The notes under the pieces were generated by a model. The model did not search any database, was not told the origin of the DNA, and saw only the letters and a list, made by a program, of their open reading frames with translations. A program made the translations under genes and the position numbers. From Sphingomonas kyeonggiensis (GTDB lineage Bacteria > Pseudomonadota > Alphaproteobacteria > Sphingomonadales > Sphingomonadaceae): a stretch of 64,000 nt of DNA. This document shows positions 24,380-34,319 of the stretch, one piece after another. Each line of letters begins with the position of its first letter. The stretch's first letter is position 1. The stretch spans positions 1,054,383 through 1,118,382 of the forward strand of contig NZ_JACIEH010000002.1 of the NCBI RefSeq assembly GCF_014196745.1, in the 5' to 3' direction.

Positions 24380-26566
24380 ATGGCTTCCTTTACCAACAGC
24401 AGCGCGAGAACCCGGATCGACGTAGCCGAAGCCAGCGAGATCGCGCGGCAGGCCCGGGGCGATGATCCCAACACGCTTTCGCGCGACGACATGCAGGCGC
24501 TGCTCGGCAACTCTGCGCTGGTGCTCGACGGCCTGCGCCAGAAGCCGGCCTATTTCGACGGGCGCTTCCTCACCGGCGCCGACCTGACCCGCGACCAGAG
24601 CTATATCCGCCAGCGCCAGGCCGATCTCGCGCGGGCCGGCGGCGCAGGGGTGGTCACCGGGCTGCGCGTGCGGCTGGGCAACGACACCGCGGGCCAGACG
24701 CTGGTGATCGAGGGCGGGCACGGCATCACGCCGAGCGGCGACCTCGTCCTCGTCGCCAACACGCGCTCGGTGGTCGCGCTCGATCTTCCCTCGGTCGAGC
24801 GGCTCGACGCGACGCTGGGCCTGCGCCGCGAGCCCCGCGCGCCGCTCGGACGGCGGACCGGGCTGTTCGTCCTCGCGCTGCGCGCCGTCGAGTTCACCGC
24901 CAATCCGATCGCGGCCTATCCCACCAGCATCACCGGCAGCCGCCATGTCGAGGATGGCGACATCATCGAGGCGACGGCGATCACGCTGATCCCCTTCCCG
25001 GATACCGGGGGCGCCGCGACGCTGGACGAGGCGCGGCGGAGCGTCGCCCGGCGCATCTTCACCGGGGATCCGCGCGGGCTTCCGCAGGATGCGCTGCCGA
25101 TCGCGATGATCGCGATGGAGCGGGGCGCGATCCGCTGGATCGACCAGGCGATGGTACGCCGCGAGACCGGTGCCGACACGCCGCTCCAGGTCAGCATGGG
25201 CGCGCGGCCGCGGGCGCTGTCGGAGGCGTTCGTGCTCCAGCACCGCGAGCATCTGGGCGACGTCCTCGAAGCGCGGGCGAATGCGGGATTGCCGAGCGCT
25301 TTTGCCGCCGCGCAATATTTCGCGGCGCTGCCGCCGGTCGGCCAGCTGCCGGCGGGCGCGATCCTGCTCGACACCATGGGCTTCCGCCAGCTCTGGTTCC
25401 CGCCCGCAGTCGATGTCGACATCAGCTTCATCCCCGAGGACGAAGTCGCGGCGCTGGTCGAGGAGAGCCTGGCGCTGCCGCCGATCGACCTGCTCGACGA
25501 TCCAGAGGATCTCGACGCGACCGGAGTGGTCGTATTGGCCCCGGTTCCGCGCCCCCGCCTCCAGCGTTTCGAATCGGCGCTAACCGCACTGACCCGCGCG
25601 ACGGTTCCCGATCCCGCGCAGGGCATCCGCCGCGCACCCGCCGACATGCTGGCCGCGATGCTCGCCCGCCGGACCAAGCTGCTCGAGGCCCGCGAGCGCG
25701 ATGCGGAGGCATCCGCCCGCGCCGAGGCAAGTGACGCCGAGCTCAAGGCCTGGCAGGCGGCGTGGCAGGAGGCGATCGCGGGAATCCCGGTGGGCGAGGG
25801 CAACCAGCCCCTCCTCTGGTATGTCCGCAGGCGCGCGGTCGCCGATCGCGCCAACATCGTCGGCCTGCCGGTGGCGGTGGCCGGCGATGACGAGGCGCTG
25901 GTGAACAAGGTGACCAAGCGCATCACCGAGCTTGGCCTCACCACGCGCAAGAAGAAGCTCGACGACGCCTCCACCCCTTTCGCCGAGGCACGGACGCTGG
26001 GGCTGCTCGGATCGGCGCGACTGGTCGATTCGGATGTGTTCGTCACCGCCGTGTTCCGCAGCCTCGAGGATGCGGTGACCAGCGTTGCCTCGGCCTCGGC
26101 CGTGGCCGAGGCGGCGCCGGCGGAGTCGGCTCGCGCAGCTGCCGCGAAGGCAGCCGTCGCCGAGAAGGCCGCTGCGGTCGGGAGATCGAAATCCGCCGAG
26201 AAGGTCGATGAGGCGGTCGCCGGCCGCGCAAATGCGCTCGTCCTGTTCAAGCGGCAAAAGGCCATAGCCGTGCGTGCCGAGCAATATGGCACCACCAAGC
26301 TGACCGAAGCCGATGTCGTCGATGTCGCCAGCGATTTCGGCGACGCCGCGCTCGGCGACGGGATCGACCGGCTGACCGCGGCGATCCGCCCCGCGCTCGA
26401 CCGCACGCAGCTGATGTGGGTCGGCGACACCGGCTATGCGCTGCTGCTCGACGCGGCCGCCCGCGACATCGAGGCGGGCGATTTCAAGGACTTCGCCGCC
26501 AATGTCGCCGAGGCGATCAAGGCCAAGAACAGCCAGGCGCTCGGACGCCTTGCCGGCGCATTCTGA
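24380..26566 (+). CDS. Baseplate/fibre-like protein 2 (shared modules)
   Basis: This is a 728-residue protein. Residues about 50-130 repeat the module: YFDGRFLTGADLTRDQSYIR, then GGAGVVTGLRVRLG and VIEGGHGITPSGDLVLV. Around residues 305-395 is a second module, AALPPVGQLPAGAILLDTMG, FPPAVDVDISFIPEDEV, LPPIDLL and VVLAPVPRP, which recurs in the following 1455-residue protein. Residues about 565-625 are Ala/Glu/Lys-rich and probably coiled coil. It has no signal peptide. ATG at 24380 follows AGAGAGG. Confidence 0.65.
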   Translation: MASFTNSSARTRIDVAEASEIARQARGDDPNTLSRDDMQALLGNSALVLDGLRQKPAYFDGRFLTGADLTRDQSYIRQRQADLARAGGAGVVTGLRVRLGNDTAGQTLVIEGGHGITPSGDLVLVANTRSVVALDLPSVERLDATLGLRREPRAPLGRRTGLFVLALRAVEFTANPIAAYPTSITGSRHVEDGDIIEATAITLIPFPDTGGAATLDEARRSVARRIFTGDPRGLPQDALPIAMIAMERGAIRWIDQAMVRRETGADTPLQVSMGARPRALSEAFVLQHREHLGDVLEARANAGLPSAFAAAQYFAALPPVGQLPAGAILLDTMGFRQLWFPPAVDVDISFIPEDEVAALVEESLALPPIDLLDDPEDLDATGVVVLAPVPRPRLQRFESALTALTRATVPDPAQGIRRAPADMLAAMLARRTKLLEARERDAEASARAEASDAELKAWQAAWQEAIAGIPVGEGNQPLLWYVRRRAVADRANIVGLPVAVAGDDEALVNKVTKRITELGLTTRKKKLDDASTPFAEARTLGLLGSARLVDSDVFVTAVFRSLEDAVTSVASASAVAEAAPAESARAAAAKAAVAEKAAAVGRSKSAEKVDEAVAGRANALVLFKRQKAIAVRAEQYGTTKLTEADVVDVASDFGDAALGDGIDRLTAAIRPALDRTQLMWVGDTGYALLLDAAARDIEAGDFKDFAANVAEAIKAKNSQALGRLAGAF

Positions 26567-26587
26567 GCCACGGACGGGAGAAGCCAG

Positions 26588-29500
26588 GTGAAAATCGTCT
26601 CCACCATCGACCGTCCGCTTGCCGACGAGCATGTGATCGCCGTCGACCCGCCGCTGATGCCGCAGCTCGATGCGGTGTGGCGGCGGCGGATCAACCCTTT
26701 CACCGGCCGCGCGCTTTCGGATCGCGCGCTGGCCGCCGAGCAGGCGTGCAGCGCCGGCATCCAGCGGCTGCGCGGGCAGAACCTGACCCCCGGCATCATC
26801 ACGGGCATGGACCTGCTGCTCGAGCCCGGCGCGATCGGCGCATTGCCCGACGATGCGCTGGTCCAGATCCTGCCCGGCTACGGCCTTGCCGCGTCGGGCG
26901 AGGACATCACCGTCTCCACGCCGCGCCGCATCGCGCTCGGCAAGCTGCCGGTCCATGCCCGTGCCGATATCCTGAACGCGATCGCTACGAAACAGCCGGC
27001 GCCGAAGACCGCCGAGCCCAAGGGCAAGGATACGCTTCCCCCCTTGCTTCCGCGCCGTATCGGCCCTGCACTCGGCTCGCTGATCGGTTTCAAGGCAGCG
27101 AGCGCGCTGCCGCGTGTCATGGTCCTGGTCGCCGAGCCGGTCACCGCGACGATCGAGGCGCGCCCGCGCGATACCTGCCCGCCCGATCCGCGCGACGATC
27201 CCTATGACGATCTCCGCCTTATCGACGGCGTGCGCCTGGTGCTGGTCGCCTGGCCGTCCGAGCTGACCGCCACGGGCATTCCCGACTATGCGCTGCCCGG
27301 CCCGGGCAGCGACCGGCGCAACCGCGTCGCCTATCGCGTATTCGATGCCGAGCGCGCCCGGGCGCCCGGCGCGCTCCATCCCTGGGAAGCGATCGGCGTT
27401 CCGATCGCGCTGGTCGGCTTCACCGACGACTGGAAGCTCGACTTCGTCGATCGCGCCGCGGTCGTCCGCCTCGGCGGCCAGCCCAATCCGCGCACGCCGC
27501 TGACGACCGGGAGCGGATCGCCCCTGCTCTGGCAGGCGCGGGTGTCGCAGTTCGTCGAGCAGATCGCCGATCTCGACAGCCTCACCGCCGACGCGCTCAC
27601 CGCCGCCTTTCGCGAGCTGCCGCCGGTCGGCTTCCTGCCGGCCAGCGTGATCGACCTCGCCGCGCGCCGCCAGGATTTCTTCCCGCCCGGCTTCTCGCTC
27701 AGCGCCTCGCCGATCCCGCTGGAGCATCTCGACTTCGCGGTGGGCCAGAGCGCCGGCCTTGCCCCGATCAATCTGGCCTATCCCGACGTCCTGGAACTGC
27801 TCGTGCCGGTGCCCGAGCGAGTCTACGAACCCGGCCTGCTGGAGACGGCGGTGGTCGATCCTGCCTTCGCCCGGGCGATGGCGCGCTATATCGACGATCG
27901 CAGCGACTGGCTGATCCGCCGCGAGCTGCTGATGCGCCGCCGCGACCTGCTGATCGACGGGGTCACCGGCAACCGCCCGTCGCACGCGATGCTCCCGCTC
28001 GCCGAGGCCTTGCCCTATCCGAGCGAGCGCGCGCCGGTCACCGCGACGCGCTTCCGCCGCATCCAGTCAGGCGGCACCGTCAAGTCGCATCAGCTGACCA
28101 ATGCCGGCAGCTCGCTGGTCTTCGCCAAGGGCGACCGCGCCTTTGTCTGGGTGCGGGTGGTGCCCGGGACCTTTCCCACCGGCCTCTCGATCCGTTTCTC
28201 GGTCATCGGCGGGTTCGGGCCCGTGGTGTTCTGGGGATCGTCCTCCGGTCTGCCGGTGGCGGTCGGCGCGAATCCCGGCCCGTTCGACATGGGCGACCTG
28301 CCGGAGGCGGGGGTGTGGACCCGGCTCGAGGCTTCCGCCGATATCGCCTGGCTGCCGTCGGGCGTGCCGCTGGCAGGCTCGGTCGCCAAGGGGGTCGAGC
28401 TCACCCAGAACAATGGCATTGTCGAATGGGGACCGATCGGCAAGATCGACGCCGACGGCAACGAGACGATCTGGATCGCCGACGACGCGCCACCGGCGTC
28501 GGTGCTGAGCATCGGGGGCAATCCCGGTTGGACCCAGACTTCCGCCACGCTTGGCGATCCGCCGGTCGAGGGGGATCACGGCACCACCGAAGCCGATGGC
28601 ATCCGCACGGTCAATGCCCTGACGCGCTTCCGTGCGCGCTGGTCGCAGGGCTTCCTCGACAGGGATTTCACCGATCTCACCGAAGCCGGGATCGAGGGCT
28701 TCACCGCAGCGATCGAGGCCCGGCTGCGGATCACCAACGACGCGATCGATCTCGGCTTCGTCCGCGCCCGCGCCGACATCTACCGCGTCCGCCAGTATCT
28801 GCTCGGTGGCGACGCGGCGTCGCGGCTGGTGACCTCGCCTGCGCTCGCCGATCTCGCGAACCGCGACGAGAGCGCGCGGGCGACCAGCGAAGGCCTCGCC
28901 GCCTTCCTCAAGACCGCATACAAGACCGACTTCCTCCGTGACGAGGACAACCCGCTCGAAACCCAGCCTGCGAGGGGGCGGACCGAGTCCGCAGTGGATC
29001 CCAAGGCGCGCAAGAAGGACGAGAAGCCCGCCCCCAGCGCGCTGTTCCTCAACGGGCTGGCGATCAGCCAATATTCGTTCACCAGCAACGTGATGTCGTA
29101 TCAGGTGGCATCCCAGGCGGTGAGCACCACCCAGGCGGCGAAGGCGCAAACTTCGTACAGCGCGATCTCCTGGTCGCAGGTGTCGAAGGCACTGCCGCAA
29201 TACAGCATTGCCGCCAGCGCGGTGCAGATGAGCGCCTATCGCCCCACCGACGTGCAGGCGCAGCACCCCGTGCCCGGCATGGTCGAGCGCAGCCTGTCGA
29301 TCGCCGAACGGCTCCGTCCGGCCCCGGCGGTCGAGGCGCATGCCTATGCGATTGCCGGCAAATATGCAGTGGTCAACGCCATTGCCGGGCTGATCGGCGA
29401 TCCGCTGACCGGCGAAGGCCGCACCGGCATCGCGCTGGGCGACCTGCCCGCGCCGGGCTTCACCAACATGAAGGGCGACCCGCCGCCGCCGCGGAAGGGT

Positions 29501-30955
29501 GGCAGCATCGGTGACGTGATCCTCGACCGGGTGAAGACCGGCGACAATGTCGAGTATCGCGACGACGACGAGCGTACCGCGCAGAATTCACGCCACGAGG
29601 CCGATTATTTCGCCTCGGCGGTGCGGGCGATCGACAATACCGTGGCGCTGATGCGCCTGGTCGAGGGGCGGATCGATCTCTACAACCAGCTGCTCGCCGA
29701 TGCCCGCTCGGTGCGCGAGGAGATGCTCGGCCAGGTCGCCGGAATCGACGCCCGGCTGCGCGTCATCGCGGTCGAACTCGAGGAAGCGCGGCACGACGTC
29801 AGCGTCGCCACCGCGCTGCTCGCCGAGGAGCGCGACCGCGTCCAGACGCTCAATGCCCGGCGCAAGGCGATCCTCGATGCCAATGTGAAGGCGATCGTCT
29901 TCCGCAGGCCGCGCCGCGCCGATCGCAGCCATGCGATTCCGGTTGCGCCCGCGGTCGCGGCGCTGATGGAATCGCCGGTCACCGCCTGCCTGCGCGAGCA
30001 TGAGAATGTGCCCGAGGAGCTGCGCGAGTTCACCGCGCTGTTCCGTGAGGCCGCGGTCGCCTGGTTTCCGGGCGTCAGGGCGCAGCTCGCGCTGATCGAC
30101 CGGCTCGATGCCGCGCGCAGGGCGCTGGTCGCGGTGCGGGTGCGTGCCGCCAACCCGTTCCTGCTTCAGTACACCCCGCCGTCCAACCCGCCGGTGATGC
30201 TCGCCGCGATCCACACCGCGATCGCGGCGCAGCGCACCCTGTTCGACGCGCGTCGGGCGATGGCGCTCGACATCGATGTCGCCGGTGCTGCTTCGTCGCA
30301 GCTTTCCTCCGCGATCGTCGCGCTCGCCCAGCATGCCAGCCTGGCCGACATGATCGCGGGCGATCACCAGCGGGCGGTGCTGGCACGCATGGCCGCGTCC
30401 GAAGTCGAGGGACTGGCCCAGGTCGCGGGCTGCCTCCATGCCAGTTTCGGCGAAACCCCGCCGATCCTGCGGCTCGAATGGGCGGAGCTGCTCTCCGAGT
30501 TCGATCGCCCGGCGCCGCTCTCCAACCTGGCCGGGCTCCCCGGCTGGCATGATTTGCCGATCGCGCTGCGCCGGACGCAACAGGGCTTTGTCGACTGGCT
30601 GTTCAGCCGGATCGACCGGTCGATCGCGCCCGCCGAAGCCGCGGTCAACGAGCTGGTCCGCATCTGCATCCTGCTGGCCGCGCATGCCCCGGTCGAGCGG
30701 ATCATTCCCGCCCGGCTGGTCGCCCCGGCGCCTGCCCGGATCGGCGTCCGGCTCGATCTCGCGATCGACGTCGGCATCGCGCGTATCGGCATGACGGTGC
30801 TGGTCCGCGGTGCCGACCAGCAATCGGTGGCGCAGGCGGTTGTCGACGATATCGGCGACGGGCTCGCCCGGGCGCGCATCGTCAAGCTGTACGGCCAGAC
30901 CACGACCATCGCCCAGACGATGAGCTTCCACGTCAGCGACACCGGAGCGCGCTGA
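26588..30955 (+). CDS. Baseplate/fibre-like protein 3 (shared modules, 1455 residues)
   Basis: This is a very large protein with no signal peptide. The N-terminus repeats the module of the two preceding genes: INPFTGRALSDRALAAEQAC, then GIITGMDLLLEPGAIG and ILPGYGLAASGEDITV. Residues about 335-430 repeat the second module: FRELPPVGFLPASVIDLAAR, DFFPPGFSLSASPIPLEHL, LAPINLAYPDVLELLVPVPE. The middle (about 500-660) is beta-rich. Residues about 1020-1110 are strongly helical and probably coiled coil (VIAVELEEARHDVSVATALL). The GTG start at 26588 follows GACGGGAG and begins KIVSTIDRPLADEHV. A long fibre, tape-like or scaffold role is possible, but nothing in the sequence decides it. Confidence 0.65.
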   Translation: MKIVSTIDRPLADEHVIAVDPPLMPQLDAVWRRRINPFTGRALSDRALAAEQACSAGIQRLRGQNLTPGIITGMDLLLEPGAIGALPDDALVQILPGYGLAASGEDITVSTPRRIALGKLPVHARADILNAIATKQPAPKTAEPKGKDTLPPLLPRRIGPALGSLIGFKAASALPRVMVLVAEPVTATIEARPRDTCPPDPRDDPYDDLRLIDGVRLVLVAWPSELTATGIPDYALPGPGSDRRNRVAYRVFDAERARAPGALHPWEAIGVPIALVGFTDDWKLDFVDRAAVVRLGGQPNPRTPLTTGSGSPLLWQARVSQFVEQIADLDSLTADALTAAFRELPPVGFLPASVIDLAARRQDFFPPGFSLSASPIPLEHLDFAVGQSAGLAPINLAYPDVLELLVPVPERVYEPGLLETAVVDPAFARAMARYIDDRSDWLIRRELLMRRRDLLIDGVTGNRPSHAMLPLAEALPYPSERAPVTATRFRRIQSGGTVKSHQLTNAGSSLVFAKGDRAFVWVRVVPGTFPTGLSIRFSVIGGFGPVVFWGSSSGLPVAVGANPGPFDMGDLPEAGVWTRLEASADIAWLPSGVPLAGSVAKGVELTQNNGIVEWGPIGKIDADGNETIWIADDAPPASVLSIGGNPGWTQTSATLGDPPVEGDHGTTEADGIRTVNALTRFRARWSQGFLDRDFTDLTEAGIEGFTAAIEARLRITNDAIDLGFVRARADIYRVRQYLLGGDAASRLVTSPALADLANRDESARATSEGLAAFLKTAYKTDFLRDEDNPLETQPARGRTESAVDPKARKKDEKPAPSALFLNGLAISQYSFTSNVMSYQVASQAVSTTQAAKAQTSYSAISWSQVSKALPQYSIAASAVQMSAYRPTDVQAQHPVPGMVERSLSIAERLRPAPAVEAHAYAIAGKYAVVNAIAGLIGDPLTGEGRTGIALGDLPAPGFTNMKGDPPPPRKGGSIGDVILDRVKTGDNVEYRDDDERTAQNSRHEADYFASAVRAIDNTVALMRLVEGRIDLYNQLLADARSVREEMLGQVAGIDARLRVIAVELEEARHDVSVATALLAEERDRVQTLNARRKAILDANVKAIVFRRPRRADRSHAIPVAPAVAALMESPVTACLREHENVPEELREFTALFREAAVAWFPGVRAQLALIDRLDAARRALVAVRVRAANPFLLQYTPPSNPPVMLAAIHTAIAAQRTLFDARRAMALDIDVAGAASSQLSSAIVALAQHASLADMIAGDHQRAVLARMAASEVEGLAQVAGCLHASFGETPPILRLEWAELLSEFDRPAPLSNLAGLPGWHDLPIALRRTQQGFVDWLFSRIDRSIAPAEAAVNELVRICILLAAHAPVERIIPARLVAPAPARIGVRLDLAIDVGIARIGMTVLVRGADQQSVAQAVVDDIGDGLARARIVKLYGQTTTIAQTMSFHVSDTGAR

Positions 30956-32445
30956 TGGCGGAAGTGAGTGTCGCGCGCCTCGCGATCTCGGCGGCGCCGG
31001 GCCGGGTCGGCGAGACACGGATGCGCAGCGAGGATGCGTTGCGGCTCGCGGTGCCCGACGACGATCGCCTGCTCGTGCTGCGCCGCCTCGATCTGGGGGC
31101 CTTGCCCGCCCGCGCGCCGCCCGCCTTGTGGGAAGCGCGGGTGGCCGATCGTGTGCGCGAACAGCGTGCCCGCGCGGTCCATGCGGCCCAGGCGGGCGCG
31201 GCCGATGCCGATGCGGTCTGGTTCCGCTCCGAGGAAGAGGCGCGCGCCTTGCTGCTCGCCCTGCTGGCGAGCGGCCGAGCGCCGACCGCCTGGTTCTGGC
31301 GGCTGGCGGTTCCAGGCTTGCAGGGATTGTCGCCGGCCGGCTGGGTCGCCAGCGAGATCGGCCATGCGCTCCTCCATCCCGAGGCGCTGCCGCCGCTTGC
31401 GCGCGCGCTGATCGTGGCGGTCAGGGCAGGCGAGGCGGCGCGCGTGCTGGCGTGGCTGGCCCAGGCTCTGGCGCCACCGGCCGTGTCGCAGGCCGTTGCT
31501 GCCCCGGCACCGTTGCGGGCACCGGCTGCTATGGCCGAGTCCGCCAGGGCAGATCCCGTCCTTGCGCATCGGGCACGCCAGCTCTTTGCGAGGCTCGAGC
31601 CCGTGGCGGTCGCGGCGATCCACGCGGTGCTGGCCGATGCGCGCGGGACCGAGGCTGCGCGGGAATGGCTGGCGCGCTTTGCCCTGATTGCGGCCGCGCC
31701 CGAACGCGCTGTCGCGCCGGAGGCGATCGCGAGGATGGCGCAGGCGCTGCAGGCGTCGATCCTGGCGGAGGCGACCGCGCCGGCCGCTCCGCCGGAGGGG
31801 GAAAAGGCGCGGGCCGATCGCGCACCTGACCGGCCCGATGCGGCTGCCGAACCGGACCGGCGACTCACCCGGCCCGTGGATCGGCCTAGCATTGCGGCCG
31901 AGCATCAGGTCGAAGCCGGCGACGCGGCGCCCGCAAGCCTGGTATCCGAAAGTCCGGCATTGGCCGAACCGGAACCCTATCTCGGCGAGTGCCTGGAAAG
32001 GGCCACCAAGGCTGCGGGCCTATTCCTGCTCGTCCGTCCGCTCTGGCGCATGAACATCGAGCCCTGGCTCGCCGAGCGTCCCGATCTCGCCATGGCCGGC
32101 TTCGGCCGGGCGCTGCTCGTGCATATCGCGGAGCGCATGTGGGTGGAGGCCGAGGACCCGCTGTTCGCGCTGCTAGGCGAGGTGGAGCCGATCGACCCCG
32201 AGATCCTTGCCGCATGGCGCATCGGCCTCGACCGCTGGCTGCGCCGCAACGTCCGCTGCACGCTCGCCGACATCGTCAATCGGCCGGGCCATCTCACGCG
32301 CCGGGATGAAGGGATCGACATCCGCATGTCGCCCGAAAGCGCCGATATCCGGCTGCGCCGCAAGGCGCTCGATCTCGATCCGGGCTGGGTCGGCTGGCTG
32401 GGGCTGGTGATCCGCTACCACTATCGCGACCGCGTGCCGGCATGA
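30955..32445 (+). CDS. Unknown Ala-rich protein between the large fibre-like gene and the ATPase
   Basis: This 496-residue protein consists of an N-terminal helical domain (about 1-200), an Ala/Pro/Asp-rich linker (about 280-330; DRAPDRPDAAAEPDRRL) and a C-terminal domain (about 340-496) with AAGLFLLVRPLWRMNIEPWL and GWVGWLGLVIRYHYRDRV. It resembles no enzyme I recognise and has no signal peptide or clear membrane helix. It overlaps the previous stop by one base and the ATPase start by four. In Afp/PVC the gene before the ATPase encodes the tape measure, but this protein lacks the expected long uninterrupted coiled coil. Confidence 0.6.
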   Translation: MAEVSVARLAISAAPGRVGETRMRSEDALRLAVPDDDRLLVLRRLDLGALPARAPPALWEARVADRVREQRARAVHAAQAGAADADAVWFRSEEEARALLLALLASGRAPTAWFWRLAVPGLQGLSPAGWVASEIGHALLHPEALPPLARALIVAVRAGEAARVLAWLAQALAPPAVSQAVAAPAPLRAPAAMAESARADPVLAHRARQLFARLEPVAVAAIHAVLADARGTEAAREWLARFALIAAAPERAVAPEAIARMAQALQASILAEATAPAAPPEGEKARADRAPDRPDAAAEPDRRLTRPVDRPSIAAEHQVEAGDAAPASLVSESPALAEPEPYLGECLERATKAAGLFLLVRPLWRMNIEPWLAERPDLAMAGFGRALLVHIAERMWVEAEDPLFALLGEVEPIDPEILAAWRIGLDRWLRRNVRCTLADIVNRPGHLTRRDEGIDIRMSPESADIRLRRKALDLDPGWVGWLGLVIRYHYRDRVPA

Positions 32446-34319
32446 CCGCCGAGGGCGCCATCACCGCCGATCTTGGCACGCTCGCGCTGGCGGCGGTCGG
32501 GCATGCTGGCAGCGGGCCGCTGGCGGTTTCGGGCTGGAGTGCGGACATGCTCCAGCCCTGCATCGCCGCGCTCCGCGCCGCGCCGGGCGAGCGGGACCGC
32601 CGCCTCGTCGCGCTGGCCGCGGCGCTCGACCTGTCCGATGCCGAGATCGCCGCCGCCGCCCTGTGCCTCGCGGTGGAGCGGGACTCGCGCACCGCGCGGG
32701 CGCTCGCCGAGGTTCAGCATCCGCTCGGTAGCTCGCGTCCCTTGCTCGGCCTCGTCGCCACCGCGCTGGAGCCGGTGGGGGGCGAGGTGCTTGCCCTGGC
32801 CTCGGGCGCGGCGGTCGCCTCGGGGCTGATCGAGATCGGCAGCGAAGCCGCGGCGCTGCCCGAACGCAGCCTCTCCATCCCGCTGCCCCTGCTGGGCGCG
32901 CTGACCGGCCATGCCGATGCCTGGGCGAACGTCCGCCCGGTTACCCCGCCAAGGGTTCCGCTTCCCGACGCGATGCGTGCCGCTGCTACTGCGCGTGCAG
33001 GGCTTCTGGCGCACCGCCCGCGCGGCGGGATGGTGATCCGCTCCGCCTCCGCATCCGAGGCGCTGGCCGCCGCGATCCTCGCCGCATCCGTGCTCGGCCT
33101 CCAGCTCGCCCGCATCGACGGCGATCCCCCGCCCGGGCTCGCCGCCTGGCTGCTCGCGAGCGGCCACGCCCCGCTGTTCGCGCCGCGCCCCGGCCCCGGC
33201 GAGCGCTGGCCGCTTCCGCCGCTCGGCCATTATGCCGGGCCGTGGTTCGTCCTGCCCGGCCTGGACGGCGTGATCGAGGCCGAGGAGCCACCGGTCGAAT
33301 GGCTGCTCGCCATGCCGGACGAGGAGGCGCGTGCCGGCCTGTGGCGCGACGCCGGTGCGGCGCAGGTTGATGCCGCCACCGCGGCGGCCAGCTTCCGCCA
33401 GGGTGCGGGGCGGATCGCCGAGGCCGCGCGCCGCGCGCACGATCATGCCCGGATCGAAGGACGCGGGGCGCTGGAGTGGCAGGACATCATCGCCGGCGTC
33501 GCAGCAGGGGCGGCTTCGCTCGACATGCTCGCCCGCCGCAGCGATGCGCAGGTCCCCGACGGCAGCCTGGTGCTTCCTCCCGAGCTGGACGACGCGCTCG
33601 CCCGGCTGGTGACCCGCGCCCAGCTCCGCTCGACGCTCTCGCGCGGGCTCGGCACGGCGGTATCGGCGCGCTACCGCCCCGGCGTCCGCGCCTTGTTCAC
33701 CGGCGAATCCGGGACCGGCAAGACGCTCGCGGCGCATTGGCTGGCGGGCAAGCTCGGCCTGCCGCTGTACCGCGTCGACATGTCCGCGCTCACGTCGAAA
33801 TGGATCGGCGAGACGGAGAAGAACCTCTCCGCCATCCTCGGTGCGGCCGAGCATGCCGATGTGCTGCTGTTCTTCGACGAGGCGGATTCGCTGTTCGGCG
33901 CGCGCACCGACGTCAGCGACGCGCATGATCGCTATGCCAATGCGCAGACCAATTTCCTCCTCCAGCGGATCGAGGAGTTCGACGGGATCGCGCTGCTCGC
34001 GAGCAACAGCCGCGACCGGTTCGATCCCGCCTTCGCGCGTCGGCTCGACGTGATCCTCGAATTTCCGATGCCCGAGGCGCCCGCGCGGCGGGACCTGTGG
34101 CGGGCGCATCTGGGCGACGCGCACCAGCTCGACGATGCCGCGCTCGACCGGATCGCGATCGCGGTCGACCTGGCGGGCGGGCACATCCGCAACATCGTCC
34201 TCGCTGCCGCCGCGCGCGCCCGTGCCGCGGGCACTGCGATCGGCTGGGAGGCGGTGGCCGCCGCGACGTGCGAGGAATATGGCAAGCTGGGGCGCCCGCC
34301 GCCCCATCTGTCGCGATGA
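32442..34319 (+). CDS. AAA+ ATPase of the injection system (Pvc15/Afp15-like)
   Basis: This is a 625-residue protein. A single C-terminal AAA+ domain of the CDC48/spastin type is seen from about residue 380: Walker A GESGTGKT (421-428), Walker B LLFFDEAD (Asp479, Glu480), sensor 1 ALLASNSRDRF, an arginine-finger-like FARRLD and a sensor 2 region GGHIRNIVLAAA. The N-terminal 370 residues are Ala/Leu-rich and degenerate. Pvc15-type ATPases are found in nearly all eCIS loci; they are thought to aid assembly or cargo loading, not recycling as ClpV does. It overlaps the following cargo-like gene by 4 bases. Confidence 0.92.
   Translation: MTAEGAITADLGTLALAAVGHAGSGPLAVSGWSADMLQPCIAALRAAPGERDRRLVALAAALDLSDAEIAAAALCLAVERDSRTARALAEVQHPLGSSRPLLGLVATALEPVGGEVLALASGAAVASGLIEIGSEAAALPERSLSIPLPLLGALTGHADAWANVRPVTPPRVPLPDAMRAAATARAGLLAHRPRGGMVIRSASASEALAAAILAASVLGLQLARIDGDPPPGLAAWLLASGHAPLFAPRPGPGERWPLPPLGHYAGPWFVLPGLDGVIEAEEPPVEWLLAMPDEEARAGLWRDAGAAQVDAATAAASFRQGAGRIAEAARRAHDHARIEGRGALEWQDIIAGVAAGAASLDMLARRSDAQVPDGSLVLPPELDDALARLVTRAQLRSTLSRGLGTAVSARYRPGVRALFTGESGTGKTLAAHWLAGKLGLPLYRVDMSALTSKWIGETEKNLSAILGAAEHADVLLFFDEADSLFGARTDVSDAHDRYANAQTNFLLQRIEEFDGIALLASNSRDRFDPAFARRLDVILEFPMPEAPARRDLWRAHLGDAHQLDDAALDRIAIAVDLAGGHIRNIVLAAAARARAAGTAIGWEAVAAATCEEYGKLGRPPPHLSR

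Noticed and set aside
34097..34315. Upstream start for the giant cargo protein
   Set aside because: It would overlap the ATPase gene by over 200 bases and adds Arg-rich shadow sequence; the ATG at 34316 overlaps the ATPase stop by the same 4 bases seen elsewhere in the operon.
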